The position numbers were made by a program, and so were the translations under genes. Of a DNA stretch of 64,000 nt, positions 33,981 to 41,422 are shown one piece after another. The DNA comes from Deltaproteobacteria bacterium. Lineage in GTDB: Bacteria > Desulfobacterota > DSM-4660 > Desulfatiglandales > HGW-15. How positions within the stretch are numbered: the first letter of the stretch is position 1; every line of letters begins with the position of its first letter. Location of the stretch: contig JAGVAP010000132.1 of NCBI GenBank assembly GCA_020060215.1, positions 186,001-250,000 on the forward strand. The letters are read 5' to 3'. Below the pieces are notes generated by a model. That model did no database searches. It saw nothing but the letters and a program-made list of their open reading frames with translations, and was not told where the DNA came from.

Positions 33981-34030
33981 TTTAAATGTTTGGTGGCAGT
34001 CATTTGCAGGAAAATCCCCCTCCGAATGAT

Positions 34031-34131
34031 GCCACGAAGAGACCAACACACAAAGAGAGCCTCTCCTCCTTGTCCTGGGGTGGCTCGTGGCGAGTCGCCC
34101 TCGCGAGCCCTTCGACCCGCCACCCGCCACC
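34031..34131. repeat. dispersed inverted repeats: copy B of the TTCGTGTCTT family plus a GGTGGCGGGT pair
   Basis: GCCACGAAGA...ACACACAAAGAGAG at 34031-34059 resembles the right arm of copy A and the left arm of copy C. It is followed by an inverted pair, GGTGGCTCGTGGCGAGTCG (34079-34097) with CGACCCGCCACCCGCCACC (34113-34131), which matches at 16 of 19 positions. The pair shares its GGTGGCGGGT-like arms with the nested element at 20.0 kb. Confidence 0.6.
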
Positions 34132-34158
34132 AGCAACACGCCTCTTCCCATTTTGCCG

Positions 34159-34187
34159 TTGCATTACCGCGGACCCGATTGCATACT
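34159..34187 (+). promoter_or_regulatory. possible sigma70 promoter for asnB
   Basis: TTGCAT (34159-34164), exactly 17 bases, CATACT (34182-34187), each with four or so consensus matches. The asnB ATG follows after 28 bases. The 356-base divergent region 33860-34215 otherwise holds only the repeats and the MBL promoter candidate. Confidence 0.4.
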
Positions 34188-34215
34188 CCCCCATATCTTT
34201 TTTTGAGGCGCGGGC

Positions 34216-36114
34216 ATGTGCGGGATCTGCGGCATCCTGGATTTTCGTGGAAAGGCACTGAACCGGGAAATCCTCCGGGAGATGTGCAACTCCTTTGCAC
34301 ACAGAGGACCCGATGACGAGGGGAGCTACGTCTCCCCTCCCATCGGCCTGGGGCATCGACGGCTCAGCATCATCGATCTCTCCCCCGCAGGGCATCAGCC
34401 GATGGGCAACGAAGACGGGAGTCTGCAGATCGTCTACAATGGGGAGATCTATGACTACCAGGAGTTGCGCGAAGGACTCGCGAGGGCCGGCCACAGGCTG
34501 AACAGCGGGACCGATACCGAGACCGTCCTCCACCTCTATGAGGAGGAAGGGCTAGGGTCCCTTCGTTTCCTCAACGGCATGTTCGCGTTCGGTCTCTGGG
34601 ATTCCGCGAGGCAACGGCTCTGGCTCGCAAGGGACCGGCTCGGGATCAAGCCTCTCTACTACTACTGGGACGGCGGTCGACTCGTCTTTGCCTCCGAGAT
34701 CAAGGCCATCCTCAAGGACCCCCTCGTGAGCAAGGAGATCGATCCGCAGGCCCTCGATCTGTACCTGACCCTCAACTACATCCCTGCCCCCTGGACCATC
34801 TTTCGGAAGATCCGAAAACTGGAACCGGGAAGTTACCTCGTTGCCGAAAACGGGAAAATCACCATCGAGAGATACTGGGACCTCAAGGGTCCGGAGGGGC
34901 CTGCGGCCGGAGAAGACGAGGAGGAGAAGCGGCGGCGGTTGAAGGTTCTGCTTGACTCCTCCGTAAGAAGAAGACTCATTGCGGATGTGCCTCTCGGCGC
35001 GTTTCTCAGCGGCGGGGTGGATTCGAGCATCATTGTTGCGCTCATGGCCAGGAACTCCTCGCGCCCGGTCAAGACCTTCTCCATCGGGTACAAGGATCTG
35101 CCCTCCTTCGATGAGACCCGGTATGCGAGGGAGGTGGCCCGGTTCAATCAGACGGAACACCATGAGTTCAAGCTGGGCCACCAGGAGATCCTTGACGCCT
35201 TCCCTCGGGTGCTGGAGACACTGGACGAGCCTTTTGCGGATTCCTCCTCGGTGCCGACCTACATCGTCTCCAAGGAGACCAGGTCCCAGGTGACGGTCGC
35301 CCTCTCCGGAGACGGCGGCGACGAGCTCTTTGCCGGGTACAGGATGTATCGGGGTGAGTACTGGTCCCGCACCTACCGGATCCTCCCTGCGTGGATCCGA
35401 AACGGCCTCATTGCGCCTTTCTTCGAACTGCTGCCGGATGCCAGAGACAACCCCGGTCTGGAAAGGATCCGAAGGATAAAGAAGTTCGTAAGGGGTGTGA
35501 GCCTCTCCTTTCCGGATCGTTTCAGCCGCTGGAGGGAGATCTTCCCCTTCTCCCATCGGAGGGAACTCCTCAGAGACCCTCCGGAGGATGACCTCTTTCT
35601 GGCCTTGGTACGAGGCGCGGTCGAGGCCGGCCGGGTCCGTTTCCAGGACGACCTAGTCAATCTCATGCTCTATCTCGATGTAAGAGGGCTGCTCCCGGGG
35701 GATATGCTTACCAAGGTGGACCGCATGAGCATGGCGAATTCTCTGGAGGTCAGGGTTCCCTTCCTGGACTATACCGTGGTGGAATACGTCTTCTCTCTTC
35801 ATGGGAGGAAAAAGCTGAACGCAAAGGGAAGCAAGCCCCTCCTGGTCGAGACGTTCAAGGATCTGCTGCCGCCGCTGATCCACAACCGTCCCAAGTCGGG
35901 GTTTGAAATGCCCATTGCCGCGTGGTTGAGGAAGGAGCTTCGGTTTCTGGTGGACGAGTACCTTCGGGAGGAAGTCGTCCGGAAGACCGGCCTCTTCCAT
36001 TTTCCGGCCGTGAGCGCCCTGATTAACGACCACATGAGCGGCCGCCGGGACACCTCATGGCAGATCTGGAATCTCATCGCCTTTCAGTACTGGTACGAAA
36101 GGTACGGACGGTAG
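34216..36114 (+). CDS. asnB: asparagine synthase (glutamine-hydrolysing)
   Basis: The 632-residue two-domain enzyme makes asparagine from aspartate, ATP and glutamine. The N-terminal nucleophile is Cys2 (MCGICGILD), followed by FAHRGPDDEG and the VYNGEIYDYQELR segment of the class II glutaminase domain. The synthetase half has the PP-loop GAFLSGGVDSSIIVAL near residue 270 and VALSGDGGDELFAGY near residue 360. All catalytic blocks are present. The branch is the longer type often found in polysaccharide or sporulation contexts as well as in metabolism, so a role in modifying a cell-surface glycan is possible. The next gene begins within a few bases of the stop. Confidence 0.93.
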   Translation: MCGICGILDFRGKALNREILREMCNSFAHRGPDDEGSYVSPPIGLGHRRLSIIDLSPAGHQPMGNEDGSLQIVYNGEIYDYQELREGLARAGHRLNSGTDTETVLHLYEEEGLGSLRFLNGMFAFGLWDSARQRLWLARDRLGIKPLYYYWDGGRLVFASEIKAILKDPLVSKEIDPQALDLYLTLNYIPAPWTIFRKIRKLEPGSYLVAENGKITIERYWDLKGPEGPAAGEDEEEKRRRLKVLLDSSVRRRLIADVPLGAFLSGGVDSSIIVALMARNSSRPVKTFSIGYKDLPSFDETRYAREVARFNQTEHHEFKLGHQEILDAFPRVLETLDEPFADSSSVPTYIVSKETRSQVTVALSGDGGDELFAGYRMYRGEYWSRTYRILPAWIRNGLIAPFFELLPDARDNPGLERIRRIKKFVRGVSLSFPDRFSRWREIFPFSHRRELLRDPPEDDLFLALVRGAVEAGRVRFQDDLVNLMLYLDVRGLLPGDMLTKVDRMSMANSLEVRVPFLDYTVVEYVFSLHGRKKLNAKGSKPLLVETFKDLLPPLIHNRPKSGFEMPIAAWLRKELRFLVDEYLREEVVRKTGLFHFPAVSALINDHMSGRRDTSWQIWNLIAFQYWYERYGR

Positions 36115-36145
36115 GAGGTCGATCATCAAACCGATCCTTCGACTC

Positions 36146-37174
36146 ATGGCCGCCGCATTCCTCCTGCTCTCCCTTACCGGTTGCGGGATGGGTTACTACA
36201 TGCATCTTGCCTATGGCCAGATGAGGCTGGTATTCGGCGCCGTTCCCCTGGAGGAGGCCCTCCAGGACGGACCCCTCTCGGCGGAGGAGCGGGAGCGCCT
36301 GAAGATGGTGGGGCTTGTCAAGCGGTTCGGACAGGAAGAGCTCGGCCTGAAGGGCACGGATTCCTATGAGTCCGTTTACCTGAAGTCGCGGCAGAACCCG
36401 ATGTACACCGTTTCCGCTTCCCAAAAGGACCGTCTGGCCAGGGTCACCTGGTGGTTTCCGTTCGTGGGGGCCATGCCTTACATCGGTTTTTTTGACCGCG
36501 AGAGCGCAGACAGGAAGAAGGCCGAGCTGGTCGAGCAGGACCTCGATGTCATCGTTTCCAAGGCCAGCGCGTACAGCACACTCGGATGGTTCGACGACCC
36601 CGTGACCCTGAACCTCCTGGATGCGGGTCCCGTTGAGCTGGCGGAGATCATCCTTCACGAGATGACCCATACCACGATCTATGTGAAGGGACAGGGCGAG
36701 TTCAATGAGGGGTTCGCCATGCTGGTGGGGTTGATCGGGGCCGAGCGTTTCTTCAGAGAGCTCTACGGTCCCGAACACCCCTGGGCGGTTGAGGCGAAGC
36801 GGGCCATCGAGGAAGAGCGCAGATTTTCCCTGTTCCTGGATGCACTCCTCCTCAGGCTGGAGGATCTCTACAATTCCCCTCTCAGCACCGGGGAGAAGCT
36901 CTCCCGGAGGGAGGCGGTCTTCTCCGAGGCGGCTGCGGATTTCCGAGAGATGAAGCAAAAGCTGCAGATGCGGCGCTTTGCACGTTTCGGCTCGTCGGAG
37001 ATCAATAACGCCTACCTGATGGCCCTGGCCCTCTACCACCGCCGTTTCCCGCTCTTCGAGGAGTTCCTGCTCTCCGAGGGATCGGTCGAGAAGATGCTGG
37101 CCTCACTGCGGGCCCTTGCCTCTGAAGAGGGAGAAATGATGGACAAGATGCGCTCGCGTCCCCGATCGCCATGA
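36146..37174 (+). CDS. predicted aminopeptidase lipoprotein (PF10023 / COG4324)
   Basis: The product of about 342 residues has a lipobox (LSLTGCG, Cys13 from the ATG) and a zinc-protease motif HEMTH near residue 172, with NEGFAMLVG downstream supplying the third ligand. This fits the predicted aminopeptidase family COG4324. It should be anchored in the envelope. The ATG start leaves no positive charge before the hydrophobic core and lies 26 bases from the strong AGGAGGT at 36113-36119. Starting at ATC 36125 would add IKPILRL, giving a normal basic signal peptide with correct spacing. I list the conventional ATG as the conservative start. The stop overlaps the next gene's ATG. Confidence 0.85.
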   Translation: MAAAFLLLSLTGCGMGYYMHLAYGQMRLVFGAVPLEEALQDGPLSAEERERLKMVGLVKRFGQEELGLKGTDSYESVYLKSRQNPMYTVSASQKDRLARVTWWFPFVGAMPYIGFFDRESADRKKAELVEQDLDVIVSKASAYSTLGWFDDPVTLNLLDAGPVELAEIILHEMTHTTIYVKGQGEFNEGFAMLVGLIGAERFFRELYGPEHPWAVEAKRAIEEERRFSLFLDALLLRLEDLYNSPLSTGEKLSRREAVFSEAAADFREMKQKLQMRRFARFGSSEINNAYLMALALYHRRFPLFEEFLLSEGSVEKMLASLRALASEEGEMMDKMRSRPRSP

Positions 37175-39810
37175 AGACGAAAAGGCTGATTCTCATCCTT
37201 TCCATGCTCTTCCTTCTCTGCCTGACGGCGGCAGGGGGAGTCTTCCTCTACCTCCATCGTCACCCCGAGGAAATCCAAGCCATGCTGGAGCGGTCCCTGT
37301 CCGCGGCCATTGGAGCGGATCTCAGCATCGGGAGCCTCTCCTGTTCCGCAGACCCCCTGAGCTTCTCTGCAGGTGAAATCCTGATCAGGCCCAAAGGGGG
37401 GGGCTCCGGCTCCGTTCTGAGAATCCCCTCCCTCAGCGCGAGGATGGAACTGCAGGGTCCCCTGGGCCGCAGGACGCTCGCCATCCAGGAACTCCGCATG
37501 CCCGGATTCTCCCTCATCTTTTCCGGGGACACGGAATGGTCCGGCCCAGCCCCCGATCCCAAGCCCCCCTCCCTCGCTATGAGGGCGGCCATCCGTCTCA
37601 TCGCCCTTCTTCTCTTTCGGGACATCCGGATCGAGCGCGGCAGCATCGGAGACGGCTTTGTTCTGGCCGAATTTGAAGCGGGAAGCATCCGACTTCACCG
37701 GGTCCGCGCTGAATTCCATGCATCCCGGCCGATCGAGCTCACCTGCGGTGCGGAGGTGCGTATCCCGGGCATAGGGATGGTCGCCCATCTCCCGCAGTTG
37801 CGGATCGAGGGGTCGGGGGGCTTTTCTCCCTCCCTCCCATGGTCCGGGGATCTGGCCTTCGAGAGGGGGACCTTGAACCTCCCGGGTGTAACGTCGTCCG
37901 ATCTGTCGGGCCGTGCCCATGTCGTCGTGAATCCGGGCCGGATGGACCTCGCCCTTGAGCCCCTTGACCTCGCTGCATCGTCGTTGGTCCTTTCTTTGGG
38001 AGGCCGTCGGATCGGGATGGAGGGAATCCGGGTCCGAGCACCCAGGGGTGTGGTCGACCCGGCACGGAACGAGATCTCTTTTCCCGAGCTCACCATCGAC
38101 TCCTCCGTGTTCAGGGAACTGCGGGCCGGCCTTGAGTTCAACGCAAAGGAGGGTCGCGCCACGATCATGTCCGAAAAGGCGGGCCTCTGGGGAACCCTGC
38201 TGGACCTTGATCTCATCCCTTCAGGATGGCGGTTCCACGGAGAAGACGCCCTCCGGCTCGAGGCCGTCGTCGATCGGAAGGGGTGGTCTTTTTCCGGTAG
38301 CCTCGGCATTCGGGGGATGGGTTTCCAAGATCCCAGGGGCGGTTACATCGGGGAAGGGATCGGACTGAGGGCCGAATGGACAGCCAAGGCCGGCCCCGCC
38401 CGCTCGGATCTGGATCTCAAGTACTCCGTCAAGACGGATCAGGGGGAGGTCCTGCTCGATCGGACCTATGTCGATCTGGGCAAGACCGGTTTTCACGCCT
38501 CCGGGGGTGCAACGTATGAAACCGCGGCCAGGCTCCTTCGAACGAGCATCGACGCGGGCCTGGACGGGCTCCTTTCTCTTTCGGCCCGGGGAGTCCTGGA
38601 TCTCAGCCGAACGGATCCCGCCCTGAAACTGGCCGTCCATATCCCCGAAAGCCGGGTTGAACCTGTTTTCCGCCAGTTCGTGTCGGATCCCTTCAAGAAG
38701 GAGATCGCCCTCCTGAACGGGATGGATGTATCCGGCCTGTTCTCGGCGGATCTGGAACTCGGCACCGGCGATGGCTGGTTCCTGAAGGGCCGCTGCAGGC
38801 TGAACAGAGTGGATCTTTCCGCGAGAGAACCGAGCCTGAGCCTTCGGGGCGTGCGGCTCGACCTGCCCCTTCTTCTCGGGAAAGAGCCGGCTGGAAAAAC
38901 CGATGGGGCTGCAAAGGGCGGTTTGTATATCGATGCCATGGAACTCCCCTTCCTCCCCCGGCAACCCCTCGATATCGAGATTGCCCGGGGGCCGAACAGC
39001 CTTTCCCTGAACGGCCCCATCACCCTGCAGGTGGAAGGCGGAGAGGTGAGGGTCGGATCCATATCCCTCACCCGGCTCGATACCCGTCCCGTGGTCCGGA
39101 CCAGCCTCTCAGTGGAGGCGCTGGACCTGGGACCGGTCCTCTCGAAGCTCTGGCCCGCTCCCCCGGGAGCGACGTTGACGGGCAGGCTGGATCCCGTCCA
39201 TTTCGAGGGCGGGATTGTTTCCAGCCATGGAGAGCTCAGGGCCGGCATGTTCGGCGGGGAAGCGGTCATAGAGCACATCGGCCTCAAAGGTCTTTCCGCC
39301 TCCTCTCCCGTCCTTTCCCTCGATGTGCGATGGGAGGACGTCTCGCTTCTCGATATGTCCAGGGACACCCCCTTCGGCCGGATCCAGGGTGTGATGAGGG
39401 GTCATATCAAGGACCTGGAGATCGTCCACTCCCAGCCCCAGCGATTCGATCTCTTTCTGGAGACCGTGGAAAAAAAAGGGGTTCCGCAGAAGATCAGTAT
39501 CGATGCGGTCGACAACATCGCCCGTATCGGCGCTGGACAGAGCCCATTCATGGGTGCCGCAGGGGTCTTCTCCAAGTTTTTCAAGGAATTCGCCTACAGC
39601 AAGATCGGGATCAGGGCTTCTCTCGAAAACGACACCTTCAGGATCAACGGCACCATCAGGGAGGGCGGAGTCGAATACCTTGTAAAAAGAGGTAGCTTTT
39701 CCGGGGTAAATGTAGTAAATCAAAACCCTGATAACCGTATAAGTTTCAAGGATATGCTCAAGAGAATCCGGAGAGTCGGCTCCTCCGGGAACGGACCGGT
39801 GATCCGCTGA
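37171..39810 (+). CDS. AsmA/YdbH-like intermembrane protein
   Basis: The 879-residue protein has an N-terminal anchor (residues 5-27) and a very long beta-rich periplasmic region with repeated short strands, typical of AsmA-like, TamB-related proteins. The C-terminal part (GVMRGHIKDLEIVHSQPQRFDLFLET, then KISIDAVDNIARIG and YVKRGSFSGVNVVNQNP-like end) resembles the YdbH/DUF748 class that bridges inner and outer membranes to move phospholipids. The gene after it encodes a DUF1318 lipoprotein, the YdbL family, matching the E. coli ydbH-ynbE-ydbL order. The ATG overlaps the aminopeptidase stop by four bases. The family assignment rests on architecture and neighbour, so it is moderately sure. Confidence 0.78.
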   Translation: MKTKRLILILSMLFLLCLTAAGGVFLYLHRHPEEIQAMLERSLSAAIGADLSIGSLSCSADPLSFSAGEILIRPKGGGSGSVLRIPSLSARMELQGPLGRRTLAIQELRMPGFSLIFSGDTEWSGPAPDPKPPSLAMRAAIRLIALLLFRDIRIERGSIGDGFVLAEFEAGSIRLHRVRAEFHASRPIELTCGAEVRIPGIGMVAHLPQLRIEGSGGFSPSLPWSGDLAFERGTLNLPGVTSSDLSGRAHVVVNPGRMDLALEPLDLAASSLVLSLGGRRIGMEGIRVRAPRGVVDPARNEISFPELTIDSSVFRELRAGLEFNAKEGRATIMSEKAGLWGTLLDLDLIPSGWRFHGEDALRLEAVVDRKGWSFSGSLGIRGMGFQDPRGGYIGEGIGLRAEWTAKAGPARSDLDLKYSVKTDQGEVLLDRTYVDLGKTGFHASGGATYETAARLLRTSIDAGLDGLLSLSARGVLDLSRTDPALKLAVHIPESRVEPVFRQFVSDPFKKEIALLNGMDVSGLFSADLELGTGDGWFLKGRCRLNRVDLSAREPSLSLRGVRLDLPLLLGKEPAGKTDGAAKGGLYIDAMELPFLPRQPLDIEIARGPNSLSLNGPITLQVEGGEVRVGSISLTRLDTRPVVRTSLSVEALDLGPVLSKLWPAPPGATLTGRLDPVHFEGGIVSSHGELRAGMFGGEAVIEHIGLKGLSASSPVLSLDVRWEDVSLLDMSRDTPFGRIQGVMRGHIKDLEIVHSQPQRFDLFLETVEKKGVPQKISIDAVDNIARIGAGQSPFMGAAGVFSKFFKEFAYSKIGIRASLENDTFRINGTIREGGVEYLVKRGSFSGVNVVNQNPDNRISFKDMLKRIRRVGSSGNGPVIR

Positions 39811-39825
39811 AAGGGAAGGACCCCT

Positions 39826-40377
39826 ATGATTGACCGCTTCCGAAAAAACCGCCTTACGCTCTTCGCCTCTCTGCTCCTCTTTGCGGTTTCGTGCGTGACC
39901 ATCAACATCTACTTCCCCGCAGAAAAGGTGGAATCGGTAGCGGGCGAGATCGTCCAGGATGTGCGAGGGCAAGGGGGCGAAGTGAAGAGCCCCCGTCCCG
40001 GAGACGACAGACGATCCCTTCTCGGACGAGTACTCCTCGCCCTTCTGCCCTCCGAGGCATGGGCGCAGACCGAGACGACCGTCTCCAACCCGACCATCAG
40101 GGCATTGAAAGACCGGCTCAGGAGCAACTTCGCCGCGATGAAACCCTACTACCAAGAGGGCCTCCTCCGCGAGGGCAACGACGGGTATGTGCTCCCCGGT
40201 GATACCGGCGGACTGGGTCTCAAGGAGAGGAGAGACGTGAAAGCCCTGGTGGATTCAGAGAATCAGACCCGAAGGCAGCTTTATGAAGAGGTGGCCCGCG
40301 CCCTCAAGATCGATCCCGGCCAGGTGGGCCGGATCGCCGAAATCTTTTCAAAGGAGTGGCAGAAGTCGGTAAGGTAG
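39826..40377 (+). CDS. DUF1318 (YdbL-like) lipoprotein with a YnbE-like N-terminus
   Basis: The 183-residue product has a basic signal peptide and a lipobox-like VSC at Cys23, followed directly by VTINIYFPAEKVESVAGEIV. That strand resembles YnbE, the small E. coli lipoprotein that extends the YdbH groove by strand addition. The C-terminal part (RSNFAAMKPYYQEGLLREGNDGYV, then VDSENQTRRQLYEEVARAL) is DUF1318, the YdbL family. So this looks like YnbE and YdbL joined in one chain. A linker of about 60 residues contains an AWAQT cleavage-like site near residue 80. AAGGAC precedes the ATG. It follows the YdbH-like gene by 15 bases. Confidence 0.8.
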   Translation: MIDRFRKNRLTLFASLLLFAVSCVTINIYFPAEKVESVAGEIVQDVRGQGGEVKSPRPGDDRRSLLGRVLLALLPSEAWAQTETTVSNPTIRALKDRLRSNFAAMKPYYQEGLLREGNDGYVLPGDTGGLGLKERRDVKALVDSENQTRRQLYEEVARALKIDPGQVGRIAEIFSKEWQKSVR

Positions 40378-40443
40378 TCGTTCAGCCACAGCGCTTCTCC
40401 TCTTTGCGGCTGTAGCGTCTTCGCTGCCGGTCCGGTTTTCCCT

Positions 40444-41154
40444 ATGGACAAGATAGAACCACAGATCTACGACCGCTACATCAAGGCCCTCATGGACATC
40501 AGCCAGGCGATCACCTCCGACCTGTACCTGGAGGATATCCTGAAGCTCATCGTCATGGTGACGGCCAAGGTCACAGGCGTGGAGATCTGCTCCTTGTGGC
40601 TCATCGACGAAACCGAGACGCCCAGAAAGATCCGTCTCAAGGCCACGCAGGCGATCGACCAGGAATACGTCAAGGACCGGTCCCTCAACATGAACGAAGG
40701 AATCGTCGGTTACGTGGCCTCCAACAACAAGCCCCTGATCCTTAAGAACGTGCTGCAGGAACCCCTATTTAAAGAGAAAGAAATGGCACGGAAGCTGGGC
40801 CTCGTCTCGATGGTCAGCGTCCCGATGCATGTGAAGGACGATCGTGTGATCGGAGTTCTCAACTGCTTCACCGCGGAGCCCCACGATTTCTCGGAGATGG
40901 AGGTAAACCTGATCACGACCGTCGCCAACCAGGCGGCGATCGCCATCGAGAATACCCGCCTCATCGTCAGGACCAAGGTAATCGAAGAAGAGCTCGCCAC
41001 GAGGAAGCTGATCGAAAGGGCCAAGGAGATCCTGATGGTGAAGAAGAATCTCCCCGCCGACAAGGCCTTCCGGTGGATGCAGAAGAAGAGCATGGACAAC
41101 CGGAAATCCATGCGCGAGATCGCCGAGGCCCTGATCATCTCACAAGACCTCTGA
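40444..41154 (+). CDS. GAF-ANTAR RNA-binding antitermination regulator
   Basis: The 236-residue protein has a GAF domain (about residues 20-165: LYLEDILKLIVMVTAKVTGVEICSLWLID, then NMNEGIVGYVASNNKPLILKNV) and a C-terminal ANTAR domain (about 175-236: RKLIERAKEILMVKKNLPADKAFRWMQKKSMDNRKSMREIAEAL). ANTAR domains bind tandem short-loop RNA hairpins and prevent terminator formation, often for nitrogen genes. No phosphoacceptor receiver is present, so GAF ligand binding is the likely switch. Its predicted RNA target lies only about 150 bases downstream, before the glutamate-synthase-domain gene. The ATG at 40444 has no evident Shine-Dalgarno. Confidence 0.9.
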   Translation: MDKIEPQIYDRYIKALMDISQAITSDLYLEDILKLIVMVTAKVTGVEICSLWLIDETETPRKIRLKATQAIDQEYVKDRSLNMNEGIVGYVASNNKPLILKNVLQEPLFKEKEMARKLGLVSMVSVPMHVKDDRVIGVLNCFTAEPHDFSEMEVNLITTVANQAAIAIENTRLIVRTKVIEEELATRKLIERAKEILMVKKNLPADKAFRWMQKKSMDNRKSMREIAEALIISQDL

Positions 41155-41240
41155 TCTTGCCTGAAAACCCCGGGGTGCAAGGCAGTCATCGCACTCCTTC
41201 AGTGACACTAAATTTTATCCGGGTTTTTCAGAATAAGGCC

Positions 41241-41269
41241 TTGACACCCCACAGAACCTCTCCTATAAA
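41241..41269 (+). promoter_or_regulatory. strong sigma70 promoter upstream of the ANTAR leader
   Basis: A perfect TTGACA (41241-41246), exactly 17 bases, then TATAAA (41264-41269). Transcription would start near 41276 and read first through the two hairpins and the terminator. The promoter quality makes later control at the leader plausible. Confidence 0.75.
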
Positions 41270-41300
41270 ATAGGTTAGTTATTTAGCAGAGCTAAAAAGC

Positions 41301-41369
41301 GCACAAAGGCGTGTGTTTTGAGCAGCAGACGAAGGCGTCTTTCCGGTCGGGGGAAGGCGCTTTTTTTTT
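41301..41369 (+). promoter_or_regulatory. candidate ANTAR-binding leader: two hairpins overlapping a terminator
   Basis: Hairpin 1 (41301-41316) is a CACA/TGTG stem closed over the six-base loop AAGGCG, which has A at position 1 and G at position 4 as ANTAR loops do. Hairpin 2 (41327-41340) is an AGAC/GTCT stem with loop GAAGGC, which keeps G4 but has G at position 1. The 3' half of hairpin 2 (41335-41340) is also the start of the left arm of the terminator, so hairpin 2 and the terminator cannot form together. This fits an antitermination switch for the gene at 41423. Confidence 0.7.
41335..41369 (+). terminator. rho-independent terminator inside the leader
   Basis: The left arm GCGTCTTTCC (41335-41344) pairs with GGGGAAGGCGC (41350-41360) over a five-base loop, with G-U pairs included, and is followed by nine T residues (41361-41369). 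It lies only 53 bases before the ATG, so it would cut off expression unless antitermination occurs. Confidence 0.85.
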
Positions 41370-41422
41370 CCTCCCCGGAGCAGAAATCATCCCTTCAAAA
41401 GATTTCATTCAGGAGGATTACC

